A stretch of 64,000 nucleotides of DNA from Methylobacterium aquaticum (GCF_016804325.1 NZ_CP043627.1:2617001-2681000); one strand, 5' to 3'; counted from the stretch's first letter, positions 26,001 through 34,791 are shown. Numbers and translations: made by a program. The notes: generated by a model not told the origin, from the letters alone.

Positions 26001-26636
26001 TTACGCCGCCCACCGCGCCAAGATCGCTTCGGCTTCGGCCGGGTCCTCTTGGATACGGTAAACGCTCTGCCTCGATAGGCCGGTATCGCGGGAGATGGCC
26101 GAGATGCTGGCACCCTGGGCGAGCATCGCAGTCACCATGTCGAGCTGCCCGCGGCTGTAGGACGGCTTCCGGCCACGGTAGGCGGCTTCCCGGGTCTTGG
26201 CATGGGCGATCCCCGCCCGCTGCGCCTCGCGGGTTGCCTCTGCCTGCGCTTGCGCCGTCGCAGCCATGAAGCCGATCAGAGCATCCCGCACGGCTTGGCT
26301 CATCGGGTCCTGAGTGGCGCCGTCGAAGGTCATGCCGTGGATGATCGTCTTGACGACCACGCCGCGGCGCATCAGCTCGCGGATCACCTCGCAAACGTCG
26401 CCGTAGTCGCGGCCGAGCCGATCCACCCACCTCACAATCAACACGTCACCCCGGCGCAACAGATCGAACAAGCGCCTGCCCTGCGGCCGATCCACGAGGC
26501 GGGTGCTGACGCCAGACACGCCTTCATCCGCCACAACCGCATCAATCGTGAAGCCCGCGGCCTCGGCCTGCGTCACTTGGTGGGCGGCGGTCTGATCGGC
26601 CGTCGAAACGCGGCAGTACATGACGACCTGAGACAT
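26001..26636 (-). CDS. serine recombinase (resolvase/invertase family)
   Basis: The 211-aa protein has the resolvase N-terminal catalytic domain: VVMYCRVSTADQ with the nucleophilic serine at position 10, GVSG..RP.G..LFDLLRRGDVLIVRWVDRLGRD, and a C-terminal Hin-like helix-turn-helix (QLDMVTAMLAQGASISAISRDTGLSRQSVYRI). Length and domain order are those of resolvases and invertases, not large serine integrases. It is a second recombinase besides the tyrosine integrase, so it may resolve dimers, invert a segment or be a passenger from another element. The start at MSQVVMYC gives the usual N-terminus. Confidence 0.9.
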   Translation of the reverse strand: MSQVVMYCRVSTADQTAAHQVTQAEAAGFTIDAVVADEGVSGVSTRLVDRPQGRRLFDLLRRGDVLIVRWVDRLGRDYGDVCEVIRELMRRGVVVKTIIHGMTFDGATQDPMSQAVRDALIGFMAATAQAQAEATREAQRAGIAHAKTREAAYRGRKPSYSRGQLDMVTAMLAQGASISAISRDTGLSRQSVYRIQEDPAEAEAILARWAA

Positions 26637-26897
26637 GCGGCGACTCCGTCCGTTGGGATGCTGTCCGCATAAATGCATGTCCGTATGCTGGAAGCAACCC
26701 TAGCGGACAGGCCTTTCGCCACGCTCCAACGAGTCCGCATAGGTATACCTATACGAACATATTGCACTGCACAAAGTGGGGGCGTGGTTCGATCACCGCC
26801 ACCTGATCCGGCCTCAGGGGCATGGAGCGCCACTTTTTTCTTGTTTTAGTTCAATTCATGGTATGATGAAGAATGTGTTAACAGATCGGCAGGGATC

Positions 26898-27095
26898 ATG
26901 CGCACCGTCCTTACGTACAGCTTTTCGCTCTACATCGGCGCATGGGCGGGTGCTCATGTCGCCGGTGATTGGTTTCCGTACAATCAGTCTGCGGCGCAGA
27001 TTAGCTTAATCGCAGGGATGGTGATCGCCGGTCTTCTCGCGAAAAAGGCCTTGCGCGACATCGATGACTGCGCTGGTCCGAAATTTCGTGGGTGA
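26898..27095 (+). CDS. small membrane protein
   Basis: The 65-aa protein has two hydrophobic stretches (about residues 5-24 and 33-48) and a short charged C-terminus (KKALRDIDDCAGPKF). It has no recognised family. The ribosome binding site (CAGGGATC) is modest. It is a plausible small inner-membrane protein of the element, although two-helix peptides of this type can also be chance ORFs. Confidence 0.4.
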   Translation: MRTVLTYSFSLYIGAWAGAHVAGDWFPYNQSAAQISLIAGMVIAGLLAKKALRDIDDCAGPKFRG

Positions 27096-27275
27096 ATTCG
27101 TGGCAGTCAGCGCGCAACCGTTCGCGTTCATACGCAAACAGTTGCGCGCGAAAGCTACCTCTCCCTAGTATCTTACGCCGACCTAATCTAAACGGAAAAT
27201 TTGATACAAGCATAAAGCTTGACATTCCGATTGGATTATGGTAGTAGATTGCTACAGTCAAAAATCTGTATCCCA

Positions 27276-27312
27276 AAAAGCGGCCCGCCAATCCGGCGCA
27301 TGGCCGCTTTTC
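27276..27312. terminator. bidirectional terminator-like hairpin
   Basis: AAAAGCGGCC and GGCCGCTTTT form a perfect 10-bp stem with a 16-nt loop, flanked by an A-run on the left and a T-run on the right. It fits a Rho-independent terminator for either strand and lies 26 bp before the 58-aa gene, so it may insulate or attenuate the operon that follows. Confidence 0.7.
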
Positions 27313-27337
27313 GCGTTCACCACGGAGAAAAAAGACC

Positions 27338-27514
27338 ATGACAGCCGGCAAGCGCCTGACTGATACCCGTCAACTAAACTATGCTGTTCCAACGTCTATG
27401 CATACCGCACTAGTGAAAGCTGCGGCAGCGCGCGGGATGACACTCGCAAGCTATCTCAAATTTATAGCGTCAGAACAAATAAACAATGAGCGTAAGCACG
27501 CATCAGTGGCTTAG
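27338..27514 (+). CDS. small ribbon-helix-helix-like protein (58 aa)
   Basis: This short gene encodes MTAGKRLTDTRQLNYAVPTS followed by an AAARGMTLASYLKFIASEQ helix pair. The strand plus two-helix pattern (QLNYAVPTSMHTALVKAAAARGMTLASYLKFIA) is that of Arc/CopG/MobC-like ribbon-helix-helix DNA-binding proteins. The ribosome binding site is GGAGAAAAAAGACC before the ATG. It is the first gene of the operon that runs toward the tape-measure gene and could be its regulator. Confidence 0.6.
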   Translation: MTAGKRLTDTRQLNYAVPTSMHTALVKAAAARGMTLASYLKFIASEQINNERKHASVA

Positions 27515-27530
27515 ATATAGGACATCTACA

Positions 27531-27965
27531 ATGAACCAAGAAAATAAGGCAATTGCGGCGCTCACGTCACGTATCGTCGCAGGAGCGGTGGCGAACGCCA
27601 ATCCTCATGACGAGGCGCGCGACATGGTTGAACTTCTCGTCAGCCGTAATGTCAAGGCTGATGACGAAGGCAACATCAAAATTCTCGATGAGAACGGTGG
27701 GCATCGCATTTCGACGCGGCCCGGTTATCCCTCGATGACTATCGAAGAGTACATTGATGAGATCAAGGCTTCGCGCCCGATGCTATTCCGTAGCCCAGGA
27801 ACTAGCTTGGCTTCTGCTATTAACGCGACCGCGCCAGCCATTGATATCCCGATGGCCGGCAACCCGTTCAAAGAAGGCCCGTTCTTCAGTATTACAAAAC
27901 AGATGATGCTTATGAAGAATGATCCGGCCAAGGCGCAGCAGCTTCGGATTGAGGCTAACCGATGA
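27531..27965 (+). CDS. phage-type hypothetical protein
   Basis: The 144-aa protein is soluble and mixed alpha/beta. A segment reads VKADDEGNIKILDENGGHRISTRPGYPSMTIEEYIDEIKASRPMLF, a type of sequence I associate with phage head or scaffold-related proteins, without being able to name a family. The start is chosen at MNQENKAI, 16 bp after the 58-aa gene. It overlaps the next gene by 4 bp (ATGA), as in phage structural operons. The function is unknown. Confidence 0.55.
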   Translation: MNQENKAIAALTSRIVAGAVANANPHDEARDMVELLVSRNVKADDEGNIKILDENGGHRISTRPGYPSMTIEEYIDEIKASRPMLFRSPGTSLASAINATAPAIDIPMAGNPFKEGPFFSITKQMMLMKNDPAKAQQLRIEANR

Positions 27966-28657
27966 AAACGCCTCAAAAGGCACATGCAAATTACGCTGCA
28001 TATATCGCTCATCGTCAGGTAGGGATAAAAGCTCGGCGTGATCAGCGTGAGCGTGAGCTTAAATCCGATCCTGAACATCAAGAAATGCTGCGCAGGCGGG
28101 CAGAATTTATTGCCGCGCAAAACGCAGAAAAAGCTGCCCAAGAAGCTGAAGACGCCAAGCACGCGCGCGTTTCTTGCCCTTATGGCTTTCATGTTCATGT
28201 GGATCGCAACTTTAATACAAAGGCAAGCTTCCTGCCGTATCTCGAACGGGCTCTTCGGGATTACGAAGCAGATCATCCCGATCAAGCGCCAGCACCGCTG
28301 ATTGACCTTCAGCAGGAGGCAGCCGACCGGCGGGAAGCGGAGTCTCGATACCGAGCGCAGGCGCTGGAGACGGCAACCAGTAGGGCAAGGCTGGAAAGCT
28401 TGCTGTCGATGCGGTGCGCCGACATGGGCCAGGACGAGCTGAGGGCTCGTGATGAGGCACGCAAGAGACTTGGTGAGATGGCGGCCGATCCCCATGGTGG
28501 GGAACAGCTCATAGAGCACCAGGACGATCCTAAACCCACGCCTGTCATCGAGACGCCTGATCCCGAGCCGGTGAAGCGTGGTCGCGGTCGTCCGCCGAAG
28601 TTCATCGCCGATCAGCGATACGAGATCACACCGGATGGTGCCCTGCTAGAAGACTGA
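27962..28657 (+). CDS. coiled-coil protein with C-terminal AT-hook-like motif
   Basis: The 231-aa protein is highly charged and helical: about residues 20-75 and 105-175 look like coiled coils rich in Glu, Arg and Ala. Near the C-terminus KRGRGRPPK (about 205-213) matches the AT-hook core GRP flanked by basic residues, used to bind AT-rich minor groove. It is translationally coupled to the previous gene. Coupling to a phage-type operon suggests a structural, scaffold or DNA-organising role, but no family is recognised. Confidence 0.55.
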   Translation: MKTPQKAHANYAAYIAHRQVGIKARRDQRERELKSDPEHQEMLRRRAEFIAAQNAEKAAQEAEDAKHARVSCPYGFHVHVDRNFNTKASFLPYLERALRDYEADHPDQAPAPLIDLQQEAADRREAESRYRAQALETATSRARLESLLSMRCADMGQDELRARDEARKRLGEMAADPHGGEQLIEHQDDPKPTPVIETPDPEPVKRGRGRPPKFIADQRYEITPDGALLED

Positions 28658-29081
28658 CAGGGATATACTCCGGCCCGCCGATCCGACCGACACGATCAAC
28701 AAAAGAAATTGAATTAGTTTCCGGCCTCCGAGGTACCATGAAAGTACCCCAAAGCACCCCTCTCCCTCTGCGGGACGAGAGTTTCAGAGCCAGAGATTAA
28801 TCCTGCCGAAAATCGTTCCAGAGCCTAATTTCGGTGCTGATAAATACCGATAAATAGGCGGGGATGGCTTTTTTGTGGTAAAGTCGGGCGGGTTGGCGAC
28901 AGACGTCGCGAGTTACGAAAGCTCCGGCACTCCCGAATAACCAATCCTCACCCAGGGCGGTCGCGGTCGAAATTATCTTTTTCGATTTTGCAGAACGCCT
29001 TGGGTGATTCAACCCACAAAATTCCCGAAATAACATCCGGCGGGGACGCCTGTCCGGACGAAAACGCATGCGTACATCAAG
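28658..29081. other. gap before the tape-measure gene
   Basis: No gene with coding character is found in this 424-bp stretch. Its sequence shows no clear terminator or promoter. In tailed phages this position normally holds tail-tube and assembly-chaperone genes; none is recognisable here. Confidence 0.4.
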
Positions 29082-32000
29082 ATGAATAACGAAGAAAAAA
29101 TCAAAATTGGCGTCGACATCGAGGGGAACGCTCAAGACGTACTCGATGCACTCCGAAAATCCCTGAGGGGCTTTGAGAACGACCTGCGACGGATGAAGGG
29201 CACAGGCGCTGCCGCAACCGGGCGGGGCGCCAAGCCTCGCGGACAGGACGACGCGAGCGCCCGCATCACCGATCAGCTCGCCGTGGACAGAGCTGCCGTA
29301 AAGGGCTTGCGCCAGCGGATGGCATTCCAGGGCAGGATGACCGCACAGCGCCTCAGAGAAGATCGGGTAGCGGCCCGGGTCAAGCAGGCAGCAGCGGCCG
29401 AGACCATGCGCGCAGCCCGGGTCGAAGCCCAGGTGACGCGCCAAGTCGGCGCAATCGCCATGCGCAACTTGCGGCAGAAGATGAGCTTCGCCGCCAGAAT
29501 GACCCGCCAGCGCGAAGCAGAAGAAGACGCTACGGCACGAGCTGAAACCCGACGAGTCCGCGATCAGATCAAGCATCATCGATTTTTGTTCAGCCTCCGG
29601 ATGCGCCATGAGCGAGAGGTGGCAGCCGAACGACAGAGGGCGGTCCGGAACGTCTTCGATGGCTTCGGGGGGATGCGTTCGAGCGCATCACAGCTCAGGC
29701 AGGCGGCATCAGCACCCGCTAGGGCGGCTGCCGCCGGGGGTCTCGTGGCCGCTGGCGCAGTCCGCACCGGCATCGGCGCTCGAATGACGACCGACACCGC
29801 CGAGACAAACCTGCGCATGTTCGGTGGCGAAGGCACCACCATGATGAGCCAGGCCAAGGTCAAGGAGATCCGGGAAGGCTGGCTCGACAAGGAAGCGCTC
29901 AAGAACGGCATGAGCGTGCCCTCGGCGATGAACGCCTACACCGAGGTGCTCAAGGCCGGTATCCAGAAGGAACAGGCCGGCGACGTCACGAAGAAGATCC
30001 TCGAGGCGACCGCCGGCATGGATCTCAACGTGCCGGAGACGACGAAGCTCGTCGGCCGCCTCGCCCAGCTGACCAAGCAGGGGCCCGAGGGCATCGGCGA
30101 GATGCTGAACTCGATGGGTATCGTCGCGGCAGAGACCGCGGCCGATTCCAACGAGCTCGTGTCCTCGCTTCGCCGCGGCGCCGGTGCGCTCTCGAACAAG
30201 AACTTCAAGGTCTCGGACCTCACCGCCTTCACGGGTGTCGGCATCTCGGCCGGTATCCAGGAGGGCATGGCCGGTACCTTCATCGAGCATCAGCAGCGTG
30301 ACCTGCTGAACGCGAAGTACGCCCGCGGCCAGGAAGCCAAGGACCTGAACAAGGCCTTCGGCATGCTCGGCATGGGCTCGCGCGGCGCGGTCTCGGCGGC
30401 GACCGCCAAGGACCCGGCCGGCACGCTCGAGAAACTCTACACCAAGCTCGGCGAGATCGCCGAGAAGGACCCGGTCAAGGCCAACCTGATCGCCTCGCTC
30501 ATCGGCAAGGACGAGTGGGGCGGCAAGATGCTGATGATGGCCCAATCATCGGGAAAAATCCGTTCGACACGCCAAGCCGCCAACGATCCGAATAACAAGG
30601 ACTTCCTCGCGACCCTCAAAGGCGAGCGCCTTGGATCATGGGCCGGCATGTGGAATACCACCAAGGCCACGTTCCAGCTATTTTGGGAGAAGTTTGGGCT
30701 TGGGTTCGATGGTATCCTGAGGGATGTCACGACCTACTTCGCCGACCTCGGCCAGAAGTTCGACTGGAACCGGGTCACCCTGCACGTGCAGGCATTCATG
30801 GACGGCCTCAAGGAAGGCTTCGGCGTCAAGACCTGGCGCGAGCTGATCGCCAACATCACCGGCTCCCTGGGGACCGGCGACATGGTCCGGAAGCTCAAAG
30901 ACTTCGGCCGTGGCATCGCCCGAGGCGTCACCTCGTTCGTTGACGCGATCAAGGCCATTGGTAGCAGCATCGGCTTCGACGGTAAGCAGTCGGCCGAAGA
31001 CATGGGTAAGCTCGTTGCTCAAATCACCCTGCTATCGGCCTCGCTGATCGTTCTTGCGCCTGTGGTCTCGGTCCTCAGTCTCCTGGCTGGTGGGATCAAC
31101 TTGATCGTGACCGCCCTCACGGCAGCCCGGGGCCTCTTGGCCCTTCTCGGCATTGGTACGGGAGCCGGTGGCGCGGTCGCGGCAGGCGGTGCGGCGGGCG
31201 CTGTGGCAGCCGGTGGCGTCGGCACCCTCGCCTACCTGATCACGAAACACCTCACCGACAGCTTCCCCGACTTCAAGAAGCCCCCGGCCGAAGGCATCCG
31301 CGAGGACCAGTCTCGTGGGTGGATGGGTAGGACGTGGAATTGGATGCTCGGCCGCAGCCCCTCAGGGGCGACGGTTCAGCGCCAGTCCTTCCTTGGTGAT
31401 GCTCCCCGGTCCCTGATCCAGAACGCATCCTACGGTAGGAACGAGCGATCAGTTCGCGAGGAACCGTCCCTGCGCTCGATGATCCAGCAAGCCTCGCTCT
31501 CGAACATGAGCGATCGGCTCGGCAGCCTCGTCCAGTACGCCTCCTTGGGGGGCAACCTGGGCTCGGCGCTCGGCTCGTTCTCGAACAACGCCGGTGGCAG
31601 CGGAACCGGTGGCGGCGGCGGCTCATTTGGCGGCGGCGGCTCTGGTCCGCTTCTCGGGAACCAGACGCCCGGCACGGCCCTCGGCAACGTCGGCATCGGC
31701 CGGCGCGGAATCATTGGTGGCGGTGGTGGCGGCAACGGCGCCCCGTTCTCGGTTCCAGACAGCGTCCCGATGACGCCAGCGGAGCGCAACACGCTCGGGC
31801 TGATCCTCAAGTACGAGGGCGGCTACAAGAACCAGATGAACTACGTCGGAAAGAGCCAAGGGCTCGATCCGGCGACGCCGAAGGGTTACACCGCCCAGGG
31901 CTACTACCAGATGCTGAACTCGAACTGGCGGCGCATCGCCCCCAAGCTCGGGATCAACACGCCGAACGCCATGGCTTCGAGCCTGGAGGATCAGACCAAT

Positions 32001-32948
32001 GTCGCCCTCCACCTCCTGCGCAACGGCGGTGTCGGCAACTGGGCCAACTTCAACCCGCGCCTCAAGGCGGCTATCGCCCGTGGCGAGGTCGCACCGACCG
32101 GGATGGTGCCGAACCTCGGCGGCGGTGGCGACGGCGGTGGAAGCGGTGGCGGCGTCGGCCAGTATGCGGGCCTGCGAGTCAAGGGAGCTCAGGCGACTGG
32201 CGGTGGTGGGGCGCATGTCGGCACGACCGACCTCGCCCGCGCCATCCAAGGCGACTTGCCTGGCGGCGTGAAGCACTTCGCGGCCTTCAACGATCGCTAC
32301 CACGCCGGCACCAGGTCGAAGCACGCCTCCGGGCTCGCCTTCGATACCTCGTTGATCGATCCCCGCCAGAGCGCGGCGGCGGCGGGCTCCATCCGCGAAA
32401 AGCTGATGGCGGCCGGCCTCCAGGCCAAAGACTTCAAGGTGATCGACGAGTACCTGAACCCTTCGGCGAGGGCGACGGGCGGGCACATCCACACGCAGTT
32501 CAACTCGGCCGAGGCAGCGGCGAAGTACCAGCGATACGTGGAGGGGTTGAAGCGATCGGCGACGACCGCCAAGGCCGCCGTCGATCCTGACCGGTTCAAG
32601 GCCATTGCGGCTCCCGGAGACTCGCTCTCGGGCGGCTGGAAGCCCGGTGCCGGTGGCAACGCCAAGGCCATCGAGGGTGCCAGCAAGGCGCCGCTGCCTC
32701 CCGCCCGGATGAACCCGGAGGACGCGACCCGTAACGTGCCACTCAACGCGATCAACACGGGTGACATCGGCCGACGCGCCGACGCGAGCCCCGGCGGTGG
32801 CGGTGGCACAGATGGTGGCGGAGCCCCGATCACCATCAACGTCAACGGCGCCGGCCAGGACCCTGAGAGCGTTGCAAACGCCGTTCACCGGCGCTTGTCC
32901 GATCGGATAGGCCGCCGGACCCACGAGGTCGAACACCACTGGGGATAA
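29082..32948 (+). CDS. phage tail tape-measure protein with two peptidoglycan-hydrolase-like domains
   Basis: The 1288-aa protein has the layout of a tail tape-measure protein. A long Arg/Ala-rich helical N-terminus (1-215) leads to a core like the TP901 family (about 225-345), more helical sequence, and hydrophobic membrane-active segments (about 644-725). Glycine-rich linkers (GGGGGSFGGGG) follow. Residues about 905-985 resemble a lytic transglycosylase, with E912 in KYEGGY and a GYYQML motif. Residues about 1060-1160 resemble an M15-type zinc peptidase: H1081 and D1088 in KHASGLAFD and H1135/H1137 in GGHIHTQF. Such proteins set tail length and help DNA cross the envelope. The frame is intact, but no tail, capsid or packaging genes accompany it. 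Confidence 0.85.
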   Translation: MNNEEKIKIGVDIEGNAQDVLDALRKSLRGFENDLRRMKGTGAAATGRGAKPRGQDDASARITDQLAVDRAAVKGLRQRMAFQGRMTAQRLREDRVAARVKQAAAAETMRAARVEAQVTRQVGAIAMRNLRQKMSFAARMTRQREAEEDATARAETRRVRDQIKHHRFLFSLRMRHEREVAAERQRAVRNVFDGFGGMRSSASQLRQAASAPARAAAAGGLVAAGAVRTGIGARMTTDTAETNLRMFGGEGTTMMSQAKVKEIREGWLDKEALKNGMSVPSAMNAYTEVLKAGIQKEQAGDVTKKILEATAGMDLNVPETTKLVGRLAQLTKQGPEGIGEMLNSMGIVAAETAADSNELVSSLRRGAGALSNKNFKVSDLTAFTGVGISAGIQEGMAGTFIEHQQRDLLNAKYARGQEAKDLNKAFGMLGMGSRGAVSAATAKDPAGTLEKLYTKLGEIAEKDPVKANLIASLIGKDEWGGKMLMMAQSSGKIRSTRQAANDPNNKDFLATLKGERLGSWAGMWNTTKATFQLFWEKFGLGFDGILRDVTTYFADLGQKFDWNRVTLHVQAFMDGLKEGFGVKTWRELIANITGSLGTGDMVRKLKDFGRGIARGVTSFVDAIKAIGSSIGFDGKQSAEDMGKLVAQITLLSASLIVLAPVVSVLSLLAGGINLIVTALTAARGLLALLGIGTGAGGAVAAGGAAGAVAAGGVGTLAYLITKHLTDSFPDFKKPPAEGIREDQSRGWMGRTWNWMLGRSPSGATVQRQSFLGDAPRSLIQNASYGRNERSVREEPSLRSMIQQASLSNMSDRLGSLVQYASLGGNLGSALGSFSNNAGGSGTGGGGGSFGGGGSGPLLGNQTPGTALGNVGIGRRGIIGGGGGGNGAPFSVPDSVPMTPAERNTLGLILKYEGGYKNQMNYVGKSQGLDPATPKGYTAQGYYQMLNSNWRRIAPKLGINTPNAMASSLEDQTNVALHLLRNGGVGNWANFNPRLKAAIARGEVAPTGMVPNLGGGGDGGGSGGGVGQYAGLRVKGAQATGGGGAHVGTTDLARAIQGDLPGGVKHFAAFNDRYHAGTRSKHASGLAFDTSLIDPRQSAAAAGSIREKLMAAGLQAKDFKVIDEYLNPSARATGGHIHTQFNSAEAAAKYQRYVEGLKRSATTAKAAVDPDRFKAIAAPGDSLSGGWKPGAGGNAKAIEGASKAPLPPARMNPEDATRNVPLNAINTGDIGRRADASPGGGGGTDGGGAPITINVNGAGQDPESVANAVHRRLSDRIGRRTHEVEHHWG

Positions 32949-32964
32949 GATCTGCGTATTGACG

Positions 32965-33001
32965 ACGATTGATCGATAGGTTTTTTGTATTGATCAATCG
33001 T
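32965..33001. repeat. inverted repeat after the tape-measure gene
   Basis: ACGATTGATCGATA faces TATTGATCAATCGT with a 9-nt loop containing six T; 13 of 14 pairs match. It starts 17 bp after the tape-measure stop. It could be a 3'-end hairpin, or a binding site for the regulator of the next gene. Confidence 0.55.
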
Positions 33002-33103
33002 ATCAGCTCAACGCCCAAGCAAAATTTTGTTTGACCGAAGTCGAGTCATTAGCTCGATTTTGGGATTTGGGCGTTCTGTGCTATGTCTTCAGACAAAGAA
33101 AAA

Positions 33104-33133
33104 CCGCCCCTCAGAGGTTCTGGGGGCGGTCTA
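33104..33133 (-). terminator. terminator-like hairpin reading leftward
   Basis: ACCGCCCC and GGGGCGGT form a GC-rich stem with a TCAGAGGTTCTG loop region. On the minus strand the stem is followed by TTTTTC, the form of a Rho-independent terminator, yet both neighbouring genes read on the plus strand. It may block antisense transcription into the tape-measure gene. Confidence 0.5.
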
Positions 33134-33195
33134 GTCGATCTAACAGATCGGGGGCCTTGCAGGGCTGATCCCGGTCTCAACAAAAGCACAGGGAA

Positions 33196-34212
33196 ATGAT
33201 TAGCACACCTGCGCAAAATGCGCAACCGAAAAAAACCTCGAAGCGTCAGACAAAGGCTCAGAAACAGCAGGACAAGGCTAGCGCTGGCACCCACGCTCAG
33301 TCGTGGACCATGCTTGTCGAAGGCGGCATGAGCACCGGGAAGACCTCCGAGAAGCAGCGGCGTGAGCTTCTTAAGCCCATGCATGAGGCTGTTGCCTGCC
33401 AGCATGCCAGGACGGTCGATGCGATGGTTCTCGATTTCCGCTCAATGCGGAAGGGGCTCCACGACATCATAGGCCTGCGGTACGGCGGCGACTGCTATGA
33501 CACCGACAGCCGCGCTCAGGGGTGGCTCGAAACACTGATCATCATCCAAGCACAGCTTGAGTCCCTCACCTCGAAAGAGACCCCGGAGAAGTCCTGGTGG
33601 CGCCTGAGCAAGGCACTCCCGGCGCTCTGCCGGCAGGTCGGGCAGGGTACTATTCGCGAGCGGATCGGTGAGCACCGCGCCCACTACGATCGCCTCGCCA
33701 GCAAGCTTCATCGTGACGGCGATCCGGAGCTTCCGAAGCTGATCCGCTCTTACGACATCGCGCATGCGCACCAGATCACGCTGGCGGAACTCCGTGAGGC
33801 CGGCGCGACCAAGAGGCACCTCACCTCTATCGACCCGGAGTCGCGGCAGGAACGGAACCAGAAGGATTACGAGAAGCGCCGCGCAAAGACTGGAGCCGTG
33901 CCCCAGAGCGAGAGGACCAAGACGCGGGAAACGGACGATTTCGCCCTTGATGTCGGGTGCAGCGGCCGGACTGTCCGGGACAAGCTCAAGAGTGGTAAGC
34001 TCCTGAACTGGCTGGAGAAACGCGGCTGGAAGGGCGACTTCCAAAAAGTTCATCACCTTATATCTCTTTATAACGATGATGAAGATTTTGGAGAAAATCG
34101 CCGGGCTCCGAAGGTGGCGCGTCCCCCGGTTATGGAGCCCTCGCCAATCGAGGTGAAGCGCACAAGCTTGGATACGGCGCTGAAGGACATGGTGACGGTG
34201 GGGACCGCATAA
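33196..34212 (+). CDS. putative DNA-binding protein of the element
   Basis: The 338-aa protein has a lysine-rich N-terminus (residues 10-35), a helical centre (about 60-200), a basic region with many Arg and Lys (about 215-240) and a segment VGCSGRTVRDKLKSGKLLNWLEKRGW (about 256-281) that reads as a helix-turn-helix followed by a basic helix. A phrase GGMSTGKT near residue 43 matches the Walker A pattern by letters only, with no accompanying ATPase motifs. No family is recognised. Its place beside the repeat-rich end suggests replication, excision control or regulation. Confidence 0.55.
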   Translation: MISTPAQNAQPKKTSKRQTKAQKQQDKASAGTHAQSWTMLVEGGMSTGKTSEKQRRELLKPMHEAVACQHARTVDAMVLDFRSMRKGLHDIIGLRYGGDCYDTDSRAQGWLETLIIIQAQLESLTSKETPEKSWWRLSKALPALCRQVGQGTIRERIGEHRAHYDRLASKLHRDGDPELPKLIRSYDIAHAHQITLAELREAGATKRHLTSIDPESRQERNQKDYEKRRAKTGAVPQSERTKTRETDDFALDVGCSGRTVRDKLKSGKLLNWLEKRGWKGDFQKVHHLISLYNDDEDFGENRRAPKVARPPVMEPSPIEVKRTSLDTALKDMVTVGTA

Positions 34213-34290
34213 GGAAGGTCTTGTGCGCACCCACGTTTTCCCGCCCAGGAAGGTGATGGGACCGAGATCGCCTACATCCTCCCCTCGATA

Positions 34291-34491
34291 GTGCCGGCGC
34301 TCAAGAAGGGAACCGGCCACGACCTCAAGACCGTGCTCCGCCTGGCCGGCCTGCGATCCGACGACAGGGACGGGACCTGGATCAGGTTGCGCACCAACGC
34401 GGCGGAGGCGGCGGCCGAGTTTGCCGACCTCGACGAGGCCTTGCTCGCCATCCGGACGGCCGAGGAGGTTGAATACCTGATGGCGGCTTGA
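34291..34491 (+). CDS. small acidic protein
   Basis: The 66-aa frame opens with GTG and encodes a probably helical protein with an acidic C-terminal half (AAEAAAEFADLDEALLAIRTAEEVEYLMAA). GC content is high and codon use is close to the host, unlike the left part of the element. No ribosome binding site is obvious and the frame stays open further upstream, so the start is uncertain. Function unknown. Confidence 0.4.
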   Translation: MPALKKGTGHDLKTVLRLAGLRSDDRDGTWIRLRTNAAEAAAEFADLDEALLAIRTAEEVEYLMAA

Positions 34492-34506
34492 TCCTGCATC
34501 CGGCGG

Positions 34507-34791
34507 TGTGGCGGGACCGTCGAGATCCCGGCCAGGGGGAGACAGGGGTAGGATCGGCGACACTCCCCCGGTCGCGCAACGCCATTGAGGGGCAGGGGGC
34601 ACGATCCCGGTCCCGGCTCCATCCTGGCAGGCCTGCGCGGACCACACCGCGGACGCGACAGAACCGGGTCAGGAGGTGCAGCAGGAAGGCCAAGAGCCCG
34701 GCCACGGGAAGCCAGGGAGCGCGGTCAGGGATCACACCTCCCCGGTCACGCCAGCCCCTCAGGGGAAGGTGGCGCGATCCCGGCCCCAATC
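34507..34791. repeat. diverged repeats in a gene-free segment
   Basis: The stretch at 34561-34617 (CACTCCCCCGGTCGCG...GAGGGGCAGGGGGCACGATCCCGGTCCC) recurs in diverged form at 34735-34791 (CACCTCCCCGGTCACG...CAGGGGAAGGTGGCGCGATCCCGGCCCC), a step of about 174 bp. A third fragment with GATCCCGGCCAGGGGGA is near 34515. No coding sequence fits the block. It may be an iteron-like or transfer-origin-like region. Confidence 0.5.

Noticed and set aside
28797..29609. Minus-strand open frame overlapping the start of the tape-measure gene
   Set aside because: Mostly antisense to the tape-measure N-terminus, no ribosome binding site and no family pattern.
33328..33351. Walker A-like GGMSTGKT in the 33196-34212 protein
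   Set aside because: No Walker B, sensor or other ATPase motifs follow in suitable positions; likely chance.
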